From: Alphaproteobacteria bacterium
Lineage (GTDB): Bacteria > Pseudomonadota > Alphaproteobacteria > Paracaedibacterales > VGCI01
DNA: 64,000 nucleotides
NCBI GenBank assembly: GCA_016870095.1
Contig: VGCI01000010.1
Span: forward strand, 1 to 64,000
Direction of reading: 5' to 3'
The position numbers and the translations under genes are program-made. Positions 1-9,122 of this stretch are shown here, piece after piece (position 1 is the stretch's first letter; each line of letters begins with the position of its first letter). The notes under the pieces were generated by a model. The model was not told the DNA's origin. It saw nothing but the letters and a program-made list of their open reading frames with translations, and did not search any database.

Positions 1-408
1 CTCGGTATCCTTTTTCTTTATTGATTAAAAAGGATAATAGCAATGAATAGAGCAGCAGGAAAGTCGGGTAAAAACTTAGGGAGGTAATTTTTAGAAGGCT
101 AAGCTAATTTTCAGTGCAATCGCCATGGTTCTTGGAAAAATTGCCCGATATGGGCTATATTAATTTCAGCCATATTAACTCCTTGTTAGTTAGTGTGGTC
201 AGTGGGGTCTAAGTGTTAGTAGCACTTGGGCTCCACGCTTACTTAGGTTCAGACAATTTGGCAGGCTGCCGTATTCATCTTAAACCTATTTTTAGATTAA
301 AAGGGTTGGGTGTAATATGCAAGTAAAAAACCTTAATCTATCATAATGATAGGGAAATATTGCTTAAATGTCAGCAAGACATATTAGAAGAAAACTCACG
401 AAAAAATT
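1..408. other. Gene-poor left edge
   Basis: I see no convincing gene here. The one notable structure is an imperfect stem-loop at about 192-239. Its outer arms are AGTGTGG and CCACGCT, and its inner arms are CTAAGTG and CACTTGG around a 7-nt loop. It could be a transcript hairpin from a neighbour outside the window or a relic of accessory DNA. Confidence 0.3.
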
Positions 409-717
409 ATGCTTTGGTGCTTAAGTATTGCTTCAGGAGTTGCCTCGGAAAACTCTGTCGAAGCAGATCAGCTTCAAGCGGAAATGCGAAAGACTTATCA
501 TACCCAAGTTGTTGAGAAAGAAATTGGAGATTACACAAAATTGTTGGAAGGGGTAAAGGAAGATAACAGCCCCTTAGGCGTTATGTTAAAGGCACACTAT
601 TCGGAACATTTAGCCAATCTTAAAAAACTTCTTGAATCAGGCGAAATAAGCAAAGATATTGAAGGGCAATTGTATCAACTCCACCAAACGGATAGCTTAT
701 TTTCTCGATATTATTAG
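409..717 (+). CDS. Small hypothetical protein (102 aa)
   Basis: Unrecognised open frame of 102 residues. The first dozen residues are weakly hydrophobic and could be the end of a truncated signal peptide. The rest is charged and looks helical (EKEIGDYTKLLEG, LKKLLESGE). There is no good ribosome binding site before the ATG, so the N-terminus may be wrong or this may be the tail of a decayed secreted protein. It lies in a zone of secreted proteins and the composition is coding-like, but nothing identifies a function. Confidence 0.4.
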   Translation: MLWCLSIASGVASENSVEADQLQAEMRKTYHTQVVEKEIGDYTKLLEGVKEDNSPLGVMLKAHYSEHLANLKKLLESGEISKDIEGQLYQLHQTDSLFSRYY

Positions 718-951
718 AAAATCACAGCTTAGTTTGTCTCAAGACAACTTGTCCTTAAGCTTCTGCAGTCCTTCTTATTTTGATACCCACATTGGCCTAA
801 TCAATTGTTAAAAGAAATTCTAATATTATAAATCATTTTACTTATTGCCCATAACTATAAAAAACTAGAGCATTTAAGAAAAAAAATAGTGTAAAAGAAT
901 CTTGAATAAACATGGTTTATTCTTTCATATTTTTCCAAATAGAGTTTGATA

Positions 952-2844
952 ATGCTAAAAATTTATCGAATCATTCTTTCTTACATTCTATTAAGCCTAT
1001 TTATGATAGCGTCCTCCTCTTATGGGACGTTTGCTGCCGATGCTCGGGAACATAAAACACACGTTCTACCTTCTCCTCAAAAAGCTATGAGTTCTTATGG
1101 AGGTATAGAACATAGAGAAAGCATTGAAAAAGTCAGAGTATCTTCCTGTGTGTCGTTGGGAGGTTCATGCATAGCAAGAATCAATGATGTTCTGGATGGT
1201 GCGAATGAATTTGTTGTTTCTTTCATGTATCGGTTTAACTCCCCAACTCTCATAAGAACTCTTGAAAGGAAGCACCTAGCCTCTATCCCTGTTATTATTT
1301 TTCTCGATTATGGACAAACCTATGAAAGCTCTTCCGAGGGTTCTCACTACCCACAGTACGCTCGGCAATTAATAGACAGTGTGCCTACGAGCCTCGTTAA
1401 ACTCGGCGGAAGATCCTATCACCAAAAAGTATATATCTCAAAAAAAAGTGGCGAACAGGCCATTGTCATCTTGGGCTCTGCTAACGCAACTTTTGAGGCT
1501 GATAACGAACATTCAGAAGACATGGTTTTCGTTCAAAGTAATACTCTTGCGCATTTCTATCTGCAAGAATTTGAGAAATTATTGAGAATGGAACCACCTA
1601 AAAAAGCATCAGCAACAGAGTTTCCCGAACAGCAAGTTATGGTGTTTCATGAACATCGGGTTCTAAAAGGAGCCAGTAATACCGATTATTTGAGTAAATT
1701 AAGGGGGCTTTTAAATTCAAAAGATCAACCAACTCTTATGGGGGCTCATATAGGGGATGTCGTTTCTTTAGCCATATCTACAGGCTTTCCAAATGATGGG
1801 GGTACCCAAAGGTGCTTAAATATTGTCAATGACGCACTTGGAAGTGATCAAAGCGAGTTTTTATTTCTATTTGAGAATTTCATTAGCTTAAATGAAGCGC
1901 TATCTGGAGAAAAGATAGGAGAAAATTTAAAAAGCAAGACGCCTAAACTCATTGTTCTTGATAAGAATAAACATAATGCCGCTTCGGTGAAGGGACTAGA
2001 AAGTAAAGACAATACGGTTCTTCTCTTTAAGCCTTTCTCGGGAGGAAAGTTTCACCATAAGCTCATTATTCATTATCCCAAAGAAGGTTCTCCGATTGTA
2101 TATACAGGCTCATTTCATATTTCTACGAACGCCGTCCAAAGAAATTCTGAAAATATTATTGGAATTAGAAGCCCAGAATTAGCGGACGAATATCTTGCCT
2201 CTATCTTGTTAAATTCGGGTCTAGGAGAACAACCAAAAGTATGGAGATTCATCTTTAAGTATGAACAACGGTTACGAAAGCTAAGGGTAAGTCAAAGTTT
2301 TCAAGATAGTAGAGTTTTACAAACAGCTCGTAAAATATTGCAAAAATGTCAAAAAAACATGGAGAGATATCTTGATCGACTAGATCGCGTTGAAACTCAC
2401 TTACAAATGGCTGCTTCAGATCATGACCAGCAGCTTGAAATTGGTAAATACTTTGAGCACTGTATTAGACAGTTTCAAGAGGGGAACGGACAAGATAAGC
2501 TCCGCGCAATAGAGGAATTAAAGGGACACGTATTTAAAGGGTCTGTTATGCAAATTTATTTAACTGACCTAAAAGAAAAGTGGAAAGAGATACGAAGTAA
2601 ATTTGAGGATGTCGACGTGCTACCGGATTTTGATGGGAATCATCTAGAAGACTGGTTTGAAGAAATGAAGGTATGGATAGAAAATACTAAGGAAGAGCAA
2701 CAATCGCAGAAACTTCCCTTTAAAGAGGAGTTAGCCACCATTGAGACAATACATATAGCACTGTATGACCTAAATGAGTATGAGGCCACGTTCTCTCGGT
2801 TGCATGATTTGGAAGAAGTATTAATTCTTTTCCTTAAAAAATAA
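952..2844 (+). CDS. Secreted phospholipase D-like protein
   Basis: A 630-residue protein with an N-terminal signal peptide (hydrophobic residues about 5-26 ending FAAD). It contains two PLD/HKD-type half-sites. The first has H157-x-K159 followed by GSANAT and later E/D residues. The second has H368-x-K370 followed by TGSFHIS and NSENI. PLD-superfamily enzymes pair two HxK motifs into one active site for phosphodiester hydrolysis on lipids or nucleic acids. The C-terminal third (about 430-630) is charged, helical and unrecognised. I use ATG 952 because it places the signal peptide at the N-terminus; an in-frame TTG at 946 is possible. Secretion plus the PLD fold suggests an envelope enzyme or host-directed effector, which is inference. 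Substrate is unknown. Confidence 0.75.
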   Translation: MLKIYRIILSYILLSLFMIASSSYGTFAADAREHKTHVLPSPQKAMSSYGGIEHRESIEKVRVSSCVSLGGSCIARINDVLDGANEFVVSFMYRFNSPTLIRTLERKHLASIPVIIFLDYGQTYESSSEGSHYPQYARQLIDSVPTSLVKLGGRSYHQKVYISKKSGEQAIVILGSANATFEADNEHSEDMVFVQSNTLAHFYLQEFEKLLRMEPPKKASATEFPEQQVMVFHEHRVLKGASNTDYLSKLRGLLNSKDQPTLMGAHIGDVVSLAISTGFPNDGGTQRCLNIVNDALGSDQSEFLFLFENFISLNEALSGEKIGENLKSKTPKLIVLDKNKHNAASVKGLESKDNTVLLFKPFSGGKFHHKLIIHYPKEGSPIVYTGSFHISTNAVQRNSENIIGIRSPELADEYLASILLNSGLGEQPKVWRFIFKYEQRLRKLRVSQSFQDSRVLQTARKILQKCQKNMERYLDRLDRVETHLQMAASDHDQQLEIGKYFEHCIRQFQEGNGQDKLRAIEELKGHVFKGSVMQIYLTDLKEKWKEIRSKFEDVDVLPDFDGNHLEDWFEEMKVWIENTKEEQQSQKLPFKEELATIETIHIALYDLNEYEATFSRLHDLEEVLILFLKK

Positions 2845-2898
2845 AGGTCCGTAACAGTCAGAAATGAATTCTAGGTGTCGCAAATAAAAAGCTAGCTA

Positions 2899-3654
2899 TT
2901 ATTTTTGAGCCCGATATTTATCATCGATCTTCCAACGAACCTGTTTTGATATACCAGTTCCATTAACGTTTAGCTTTAGCGACCTCGTAGGCCCCCCCAG
3001 AAACGTTCCAGCAACGCCATCATCTATCTTATCATTATGAGAAAGATCCAATTCAATAAGGCTAGACATAGCAAGAAGAGTAGGAACACATGCGTTAGTG
3101 ATACCATCATTTATTGCCAATGAAAGTGATTGAAGGGATTCCAAACGAGATATTGAAGAAAATACACTTGTATCCGTAATGTGATTGGCATCAAGGACCA
3201 AGTGCCTTAGCTTCCTAAATTCTCCGATCCTTTCAATATGGGCATTAGTTAAGCCACAACCCTTTAAAGAGAGGACCTCGACATCTGGGTTAATTGTGTC
3301 CGGCGAAATGGTTAGAGAATATTTTTTAAAAAAGTTGTCATCACTTCCGTATCCTACATACACCCCATGTAAGTATATTTCCTTACAGCTTGGATCCATA
3401 AATTGTCCTAGTTCATGTTCTTCCAGGGGATTATCTATAACAAGAACTTTCTGTTTCTTATGAGGGGCTGAAGGAGATAAGGTTAATGGTGATAACGAAA
3501 GGGAGGGAGAACTATCACCAATAAAATGGTGTAGACTAGGACTTCTTTGGACAGCAACGTCGCCACCATTATGATCAGCAGCATTTACATAAGAAATTGC
3601 GCATGTCGATAAGATAAGAAGCATAGATGAGAGATTAAACTTTAACATAGTCAT
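2899..3654 (-). CDS. Secreted leucine-rich-repeat protein
   Basis: A 251-residue protein with a clear signal peptide (cleavage probably after YVNAA, about residue 26). A Ser/Pro-rich linker follows (about 37-67). The C-terminal half carries leucine-rich repeats with the pattern LxxLxLxxNxIxD, such as LRHLVLDANHITD and LIELDLSHNDKID, like ribonuclease-inhibitor or F-box-type LRRs. A strong AAGGAGG lies 5 bases before the ATG at 3654. It converges with the PLD-like gene. LRR domains bind proteins, and no catalytic domain is visible. A role as an envelope or host-interaction protein is inferred from secretion and context. Confidence 0.65.
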   Translation of the reverse strand: MTMLKFNLSSMLLILSTCAISYVNAADHNGGDVAVQRSPSLHHFIGDSSPSLSLSPLTLSPSAPHKKQKVLVIDNPLEEHELGQFMDPSCKEIYLHGVYVGYGSDDNFFKKYSLTISPDTINPDVEVLSLKGCGLTNAHIERIGEFRKLRHLVLDANHITDTSVFSSISRLESLQSLSLAINDGITNACVPTLLAMSSLIELDLSHNDKIDDGVAGTFLGGPTRSLKLNVNGTGISKQVRWKIDDKYRAQK

Positions 3655-3891
3655 TTTTTCCTCCTTGCGATATGAAATAGGAGATAGAATTAGTTACAAT
3701 AGATTTATAAGCTTTTATTTATTTTTTTTCAAGGCAAAAGAAGATTTTAATTAATTGTAAAGGTTAATTAAAGGCTCACTTACTATATCCTCACTTTTCC
3801 TTTTGCTACTAGTAAATCCTTGCTGTTCTGACCCCCTATAAATGGTCCAAAAAATAAGTTAGGATTTGGACCTTAAAATAGGGAGAAAAAT

Positions 3892-4170
3892 ATGGCACGA
3901 AAGAAGTTTGAAGCCGGGCAAATTATTGGGCATTTGAGAGTAATTGAGATATTTATTGGCAAAGGCAAGACAGCCGCAGAAGCCTGTCGCGAGGTTGGGA
4001 TCACTGAGCAAACCTACTATCGCTGGCGCAAGGAATATGGTGGCATGCAAGTCTCTCAAGCCAAGCGACTTAAAGATCTTGAGAAAGAAAACTCGCGATT
4101 GAAGAAAGCTGTTGCCGAACTTACCTTAGATAAGCTGATCTTAAAGGAAGCCGCTGAGGGAAACTTCTAA
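3892..4170 (+). CDS. IS3-family transposase OrfA
   Basis: A 92-residue OrfA with an N-terminal helix-turn-helix (KTAAEACREVGITEQTYYRWRKEYGG) followed by a leucine-zipper-like coiled coil (LKDLEKENSRLKKAVAELTLDKLILKEA). This is the standard DNA-binding and dimerisation subunit of IS3-type transposases. The frame is intact. Translation normally slips near its 3' end into orfB; the orfB frame overlaps the end of orfA at about 4160-4170. With orfB broken, OrfA could still act as a repressor of related copies. Confidence 0.9.
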   Translation: MARKKFEAGQIIGHLRVIEIFIGKGKTAAEACREVGITEQTYYRWRKEYGGMQVSQAKRLKDLEKENSRLKKAVAELTLDKLILKEAAEGNF

Positions 4171-5049
4171 GCCCCGAACGTAAGCGCCTAACCATTATTC
4201 GTGTGGTGCAAAAATATGGCGTTTCTGAACGCCGAGCGTGTTGTGTCTTAGGGCAACACCGATCCATCCAACGTCGCAAATCTCTTCAGAACTGTGATGA
4301 AAATTCCCTCACAGAAGACATTATTCGCTTGGCAAGTCAGTATGGCCGTTATGGGTATCGACGCATTACAGCTTTGCTGAAAGCTGAAGGGTGGCAAATT
4401 AATCATAAACAGGTGGAACGCATCTGGCGAAGGCAAGGATTGAAGGTTCCCGCAAAGCAACCCAAACGAGGTCGGTTATATCTTCACGATGGTTCCTGCA
4501 TTCGTCTACAACCCTGTTGGAATAATCATGTGTGGAGTTATGATTTTGTTAGTGAGCGGCTTCACAATGGAAAAAAATTCCGTATGCTTACGGTCATTGA
4601 TGAATTTAGCCGTCGCTGTTTAGCCATTAAGGTAGATTATCAACCAGGTTTTAGAGGCCCTGGCAGAGTTGTTGTTTATCAATGGTGTACCAAATTACAT
4701 TCGAAGCGATAATGGCGCTGAGTTTACAGCCCAAGAAGTTCGAAAATGGCTTGCGTAAGTTGGTGTAAAGACAGCCTACATCACACCAGGGAGTCCTTGG
4801 GAGAATGGATTTAATGAACGATTTAATGGGTCTTTGCGGGATGAATTATTGAATGGAGAGATATTTTATACCCTGATAGAAGCCAAAACCTTAATCGAAA
4901 ACTGGCGCTATCATTACAATGAGGTTCGGCCCCACAGTTCTTTGAACTATAAACCGCCTTCCCCAAAAGTGGTCACTTCAGCCTCAAAAGACCAGAATTT
5001 ATTCAACGATTCTGGATCGCTTCATGAGGGTGTAAGATCTATCCATTAG
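4160..5049 (+). pseudogene. IS3-family transposase OrfB, broken
   Basis: The DDE integrase subunit. Reading from the orfA overlap gives LSPERKRLTIIRVVQKYGVSE, an HTH_21 region, then the rve catalytic core with VWSYDFVSERL (first Asp) and TVIDEFSRRCLAI. After VDYQ (about 4645) the frame shifts: the true continuation VLEALAELLFINGVPNYIRSDNGAEFTA is one base out, probably with a small deletion. A TAA at 4756-4758 then interrupts the corrected frame just after KWLA. The C-terminus resumes as [21 protein letters not shown] and includes the catalytic Glu. Two lesions make it a pseudogene. Confidence 0.85.
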
Positions 5050-5227
5050 CCAGGAATCCTTATTTAATAACTGGACCTGCTACTGGGGGCTTGACACTCT
5101 AGTTAAATAATCTTTAGACAATCTATATAGTAAATGCGTGAATTATGCAAAGAGACCAATCATTGTATAAAAATTTGGCAGTAGTTACTTCACCCCACTA
5201 GAGTTTCTGCATAATATTTTTTAAAAT

Positions 5228-5260
5228 CCCCATAGCTTAAAATTTACTTAAGCTATGGGG
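5228..5260 (-). terminator. Strong hairpin terminator after the serine protease gene
   Basis: A 13-bp perfect stem (CCCCATAGCTTAA and its complement) with a 7-base loop, about 9 bases after the stop of the minus-strand protease gene. Read on the minus strand it is followed by ATTTTAAAAAAT. Its position and strength fit a factor-independent terminator for that gene. Confidence 0.7.
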
Positions 5261-5268
5261 AAAATATT

Positions 5269-6183
5269 CTATGAGCGCTGCATCCAATCTACCAACAAAT
5301 CAAATTTAGCATCATTTATTCTTGTCGCCGTATTTTCGACATTGGGCCTTCCTGACGTGTGAATAGCACAGCAATAGCGATTTTTATCCTTTAAAGCTGC
5401 CCACACACCCGCACCACTTTGGCCTCCATACGTGTCGATTGAATATTTAAGAATTTCACTATCAAATCGTCCAACTTGACCTTCCATTGTATATAATTTA
5501 TCCCCACCCTTATCACCGGGATAGCCCGTTACATTAATGGTTAATTTCTTAAGAAATGCATCTGATGGCGTCATTAATCCATACCAACCCACTTGATTTC
5601 CTATATCCCGATCTAGGATGAGCATGGCAAAATCATTGTTAGAATCTTTATTATTCGTCCATTCTTTGACTGTATATATTCGTTTCACGTGCGCTGAACC
5701 ATAAGGGCGAGCGGTTTCGTTAAGGCCTGGCGTAAATGAAATGGAAGTTGCCCACCCCTTTTCAAACACACAATGTCCCGCGGTCACCACATGTCGCGGC
5801 CCTACCAGAAGACCACTTCCAATAAAATTGCCATCCGCAAAAGTCATATCAAGGTGACCATGAGGAGACCAACCTTGTAATTGAGGGGCATCAACATGTA
5901 TTCTATCATCTCTGCCAATGATAGCCCCAACTCTTATCGTTTTCGCAGGATCAACTAAATTACATCCTGTTAATTTACAATTGTCGTATGAAGTAACATC
6001 AGGAGAATACCTAGGAAGCGGGCGGCTATCCTTCATTAATTCACGCGAAACAGGCGTTAATTGCATTTTATAATCTTCAGCTTCTTCCTCATATCCCCCC
6101 CAACAAAAGCACAAAGCTTGTCCTGCACTTACGATGTAAAAAATTGCTATTGTTAAAAACAGAACTATTTTTTTTGTTCCCAT
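5269..6183 (-). CDS. Secreted trypsin/V8-like serine protease
   Basis: A 304-residue protein with a signal peptide (hydrophobic residues 6-24, ending GQALC). The chymotrypsin-fold (S1B/V8-like) triad is complete: H137 in TAGHC, D184 in NNDFAML and S256 in GQSGAGV. Other marks are SGLLVGPRHVVTAGHC before the His and GYPGDKGG in the C-terminal barrel. Such proteases cut proteins outside the cytoplasm. Cysteines at 25, 27, 69 and 74 could form disulfides or membrane attachment near the N-terminus. It stands alone with its own terminator. Targets are unknown; neighbours are other secreted proteins, so a host-interaction role is possible. Confidence 0.85.
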   Translation of the reverse strand: MGTKKIVLFLTIAIFYIVSAGQALCFCWGGYEEEAEDYKMQLTPVSRELMKDSRPLPRYSPDVTSYDNCKLTGCNLVDPAKTIRVGAIIGRDDRIHVDAPQLQGWSPHGHLDMTFADGNFIGSGLLVGPRHVVTAGHCVFEKGWATSISFTPGLNETARPYGSAHVKRIYTVKEWTNNKDSNNDFAMLILDRDIGNQVGWYGLMTPSDAFLKKLTINVTGYPGDKGGDKLYTMEGQVGRFDSEILKYSIDTYGGQSGAGVWAALKDKNRYCCAIHTSGRPNVENTATRINDAKFDLLVDWMQRS

Positions 6184-6662
6184 AATTTCTTATCCTTTCT
6201 CTCAATTTAAATATTTTAAAACTGTCTACAAATCCCCCTTTTGGAAATATAAACTAAATTTATTTGAGAAATTCTTGGAACAATATTCGTAAACAATACT
6301 TAAGTACGTACGTAAGTATGTAATTTCTTCAAAAACCATCAAAATATGTGAGGCACATTTATTGACAATTCCGGGGGGGTGGCTAAGCAGTTGAAAGAAG
6401 AGGTCTTGGAAATCAGCAAGCGAGCTGCTTCTTCATGAAGTAAAATTCCCCTTCAACCCCATTTTATTGACTTTTCACGTAGGCAAAAAAGGGCAAACTC
6501 TAAATTTCTTATTACGAATTCTAAATACACAAAAATTTTCCATATGTATTCTAAAAATTTAAATTAAGAATATTATTTTTTATTTTAAATAAAAAAATTG
6601 ACTATACATAATTCCATTGATATGACTAACAATCATCAGAAATTTTATAATTTACAATTGGA
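6184..6662. other. AT-rich intergenic region
   Basis: No gene is visible. It contains a short run of overlapping GTAC/CGTA steps at about 6300-6320 (ACTTAAGTACGTACGTAAGT, an imperfect palindrome) and an A/T-rich stretch at 6540-6600. It probably holds the divergent promoters of the serine protease gene and the small secreted protein gene. Confidence 0.3.
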
Positions 6663-7151
6663 TTGAAAAATATAATGCAAATTTTAGTTATATTACTTTT
6701 TTGTGCTCAAACATCATGCTTGGCATCGCAAAGCGATGAAAATACAATAGCAGAAAAACCAGCTCCCGCCGCTAGTTTATGTTCCTCGGTTAGCAAATCA
6801 CCTGAAGAAAAGCTGCTTGAGTTTCAAAATATTTGGAAAGGGGAAAGGCGTGAGGGGCTTCCCGGATTATTAATTTTACCCCCCTCATCTTCTTCTATTA
6901 ATTTTCCGATGATTTTCATTAATGACGGAACACAAACTTATAGCGTTTTGCGAAAATCATTATCTAATCCAGATGAATCGTTTATCTTAAAATTAGTTAT
7001 TATGGCAGGGGAAGAAAAGAGCACAAAAGCATCTGTTCGTGAAGTTTTACATAATAAAATTGTTATTTTTAAACCCCTATTAAAATTTAGCTGTACTTAC
7101 AAAGGGAAAACATATCCTATGGCGGATCTTCTTTCCTTTCCATCTACATAA
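6663..7151 (+). CDS. Small secreted hypothetical protein
   Basis: About 162 residues, unrecognised. An N-terminal hydrophobic stretch (ILVILLFCAQTSCLA) forms a signal peptide. The mature part has no motif I can name. The start is uncertain. TTG at 6663 gives a positively charged MKN before the hydrophobic core, while ATG at 6675 is the first ATG; neither has a good ribosome binding site. It fits the pattern of this zone, where most products are exported. Confidence 0.5.
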   Translation: MKNIMQILVILLFCAQTSCLASQSDENTIAEKPAPAASLCSSVSKSPEEKLLEFQNIWKGERREGLPGLLILPPSSSSINFPMIFINDGTQTYSVLRKSLSNPDESFILKLVIMAGEEKSTKASVREVLHNKIVIFKPLLKFSCTYKGKTYPMADLLSFPST

Positions 7152-7201
7152 TATTAAGGAAGTGATGCTCTATTTTGCACTAGGGACTGGAGGTGAGCAA
7201 C

Positions 7202-7870
7202 CTATCGCACCAACAATGAATGTTCGATTAAATAGTTGCGGAAAGCCGGGTTGACCTTTTGGTCTCGCCACATTGTTTGGTAGAGATTTTTATCCAAATC
7301 ATCCATAAAATCAACAACAGCATCATAGTTTTCGACATGTGTCGGAATGCCCACTATAGTCAATTCGTCTTCAGCTATGGTCACTTGTTCTTCCGAAATG
7401 ATGAAGCGTTGGAAAATTTCAAGATAATCAAGATTTGTCTCATTGAATGTTAGCATAAGATTGACAGCACCTTTTTCTTCACAGAATAAAAAGAGTTGCT
7501 CCAAAACCTTTAATTGAAACTGCACCATCAACATCCCTTGCAGATATTCGTCCCAACATACCTTTTCATTAAACCGACGGGTGTCAATGCGGGGAAAATT
7601 GCACGATAGAATAGGCATGAGATATTCTCCCTCGTCGCCTTCTTCTGGGGAGCACGTCAAGGCTTCTTTAAGCTCCAAAGTCATTTCACAAGTTAGTTGG
7701 AGATCAAAGTCCTGAGCCCTAAAAACATATAAATTTTCTGAAAATGACTGAAAATCAGTTAAAAATGTTTTTTGGAGAGGAGACGTTAGTGGCGCCGGTT
7801 TTGCGTCAAAATCATGAGATATACTGCTCCCACGATGAAGATCAATAGCGTTGACAATGAGTTTAAACAT
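7202..7870 (-). CDS. Hypothetical protein (222 aa)
   Basis: Unrecognised acidic protein of 222 residues without signal peptide or membrane segment. It is rich in Glu, Asp, Phe and Leu. The middle (about 105-165) looks alpha-helical, and the C-terminus (MDDLDKNLYQTMWRDQKVN) is polar. The ATG at 7870 gives the longest frame. It is a single-gene unit facing away from the repressor gene. No function can be assigned. Confidence 0.5.
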   Translation of the reverse strand: MFKLIVNAIDLHRGSSISHDFDAKPAPLTSPLQKTFLTDFQSFSENLYVFRAQDFDLQLTCEMTLELKEALTCSPEEGDEGEYLMPILSCNFPRIDTRRFNEKVCWDEYLQGMLMVQFQLKVLEQLFLFCEEKGAVNLMLTFNETNLDYLEIFQRFIISEEQVTIAEDELTIVGIPTHVENYDAVVDFMDDLDKNLYQTMWRDQKVNPAFRNYLIEHSLLVR

Positions 7871-8234
7871 AAAACTGTCTCCTAAAAAATGAGCTCAACA
7901 GGTATACAATATCATATATGTGTATATTAATCAACAAAAATTGCATAAGTCTACACATTTATGCATAAATATTTCTTTGAGTCATTATCATTTATATCAT
8001 ACTTAATCTGAATATTTGCATTTAATTGCTTGATTAATATATGAATAATAACTTTTTGTCCTTTAAAAATTTATCTTTTAAAGATACACAAAAATGTTGT
8101 GACGAACACAAAAGATGTGTATTGTAAAATCAGATTTGTCGTTAATTTTACTTAAATAATGCGTGTCGATTAAATTTGTGTTGCAGAAATGAATTATTAT
8201 AAAGACCTTAATGTATTTCTTGAAAGGCTTGCAG
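7871..8234. other. AT-rich intergenic region between divergent genes
   Basis: Very AT-rich, with repeated motifs such as TATATGTGTATATTAATCA and ATTTATGCATAAATATT (about 7910-7970). No gene is visible. It should hold promoters for the 222-residue protein and for the repressor-like gene, and possible binding sites for that repressor, but I cannot define an operator. Confidence 0.3.
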
Positions 8235-8924
8235 ATGGAAACATCTGATATTTCTTTATCAGATCAGGATGCCCCCCAAACAGTTGGGGAGCGGTTCCGC
8301 CTAGCGCGCGAACTCTCCCCCCTATCTCGCAAGTCTTTCTGTACAAAACATGATCTAAATTGGTACACCGTACAGTCTTGGGAACTTCGTAGAAATTTTT
8401 CACGCGGCGTTAATGTCAGTAAATTTTGTGAGGCTTTAGCGGCTGAGGGAATTATATGTACAGAAGATTGGCTCATTGAGGGCATTGGCCCCAAGCCTTA
8501 TTTAGAATCTTCGCAAGAAGGCAGCGCGTATGCCCCGCCCATAACCGCCCGACAACTAAAGAAACACAGCTCTAACCTTATTGAAAGTCTTATCCAGGAA
8601 GAAATCTCAATTTTTTGTGCGCATAGCCAAAAAATGGGTAGGCAGGGTGTTGCCATCCAAATAACTGATGAAGCTATGGCCCCCGATTTTGAATATGGTG
8701 AATTTGTAGGCGGATTAAATATCCCTGCAGATAAAATACACCACTTTCACCAAGTGGTTTGCCTTGTTGAAGCCACACCTCACCATTTTCTCATTCGTCG
8801 TTTATTAAAAGAAGGGGAGACGTACCTTCTTTTGGCAAATAACAAAAATTACCCGCTAATACGCCTAGAACAAATCACAAGCATAAGTGAAATAGTCTGG
8901 CGCCGGCGAAATTCGACACTTTAA
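8235..8924 (+). CDS. XRE/S24-type phage-repressor-like protein, catalytic dyad lost
   Basis: A 229-residue protein with a helix-turn-helix at the N-terminus (VGERFRLARELSPLSRKSF through NWYTVQSWE) and a C-terminal LexA/CI-type peptidase S24 domain. In cleavable repressors the core motif is GDSMxP with a catalytic Ser and a later Lys. Here the matching stretches read TDEAMAP (Ser replaced by Ala) and LIRRLL (Lys replaced by Arg), followed by LLLANNKNYPLI. Self-cleavage is therefore unlikely and the domain probably serves dimerisation. I chose ATG 8235 because AAAGG lies 8 bases upstream; an upstream ATG at 8211 lacks this. It may regulate the downstream cassette or be a phage remnant. Confidence 0.75.
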   Translation: METSDISLSDQDAPQTVGERFRLARELSPLSRKSFCTKHDLNWYTVQSWELRRNFSRGVNVSKFCEALAAEGIICTEDWLIEGIGPKPYLESSQEGSAYAPPITARQLKKHSSNLIESLIQEEISIFCAHSQKMGRQGVAIQITDEAMAPDFEYGEFVGGLNIPADKIHHFHQVVCLVEATPHHFLIRRLLKEGETYLLLANNKNYPLIRLEQITSISEIVWRRRNSTL

Positions 8925-9075
8925 AGAATAATAATATGCGGCATTTTGCTGCGGATAGTGAAGATTTAAAAATGATAAAAATTACTAAGCCGAATATTGT
9001 ATTTAGCCATTGTTTTATCGATTTTTTGATACAATTTGTCAGACAAAATTCTAGAAACAAATGGAGTAACTTGCC

Positions 9076-9120
9076 ATGAAAAAACACCTAAAAGAGCTAA
9101 CAAATAAGAAAGGACAATAA
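9076..9120 (+). CDS. Putative 14-residue leader peptide
   Basis: A tiny frame, MKKHLKELTNKKGQ, with a good GGAG 8-9 bases before its ATG. It ends two bases before the ATG of the haem-oxygenase-like gene. The end of the tiny frame supplies the AAAGGAC ribosome binding site of that gene, so translation of the two is probably coupled. It may be a regulatory leader or a short signal peptide, or simply chance. Confidence 0.3.
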   Translation: MKKHLKELTNKKGQ

Positions 9121-9122
9121 TT

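Larger units (their letters stand above)
3824..5096 (+). mobile_element. IS3-family insertion sequence, degenerate
   Basis: An element of about 1.27 kb bounded by imperfect inverted ends. The left end (3824-3849) starts TGTTCTGACCCCC and ends GGTCCA. The reverse complement of the right end (5072-5096) starts TGTCAAGCCCCC and ends GGTCCA. It holds the usual two overlapping transposase frames, orfA and orfB. I cannot see a matching target-site duplication, so the ends are accurate to a few bases at best. orfB carries a frameshift and a stop, so this copy should not transpose by itself. Confidence 0.75.

Noticed and set aside
192-239. Stem-loop as an annotated RNA gene
   Set aside because: The pairing is imperfect with wobble pairs, it is single-copy in the window, and nothing ties it to a known RNA family.
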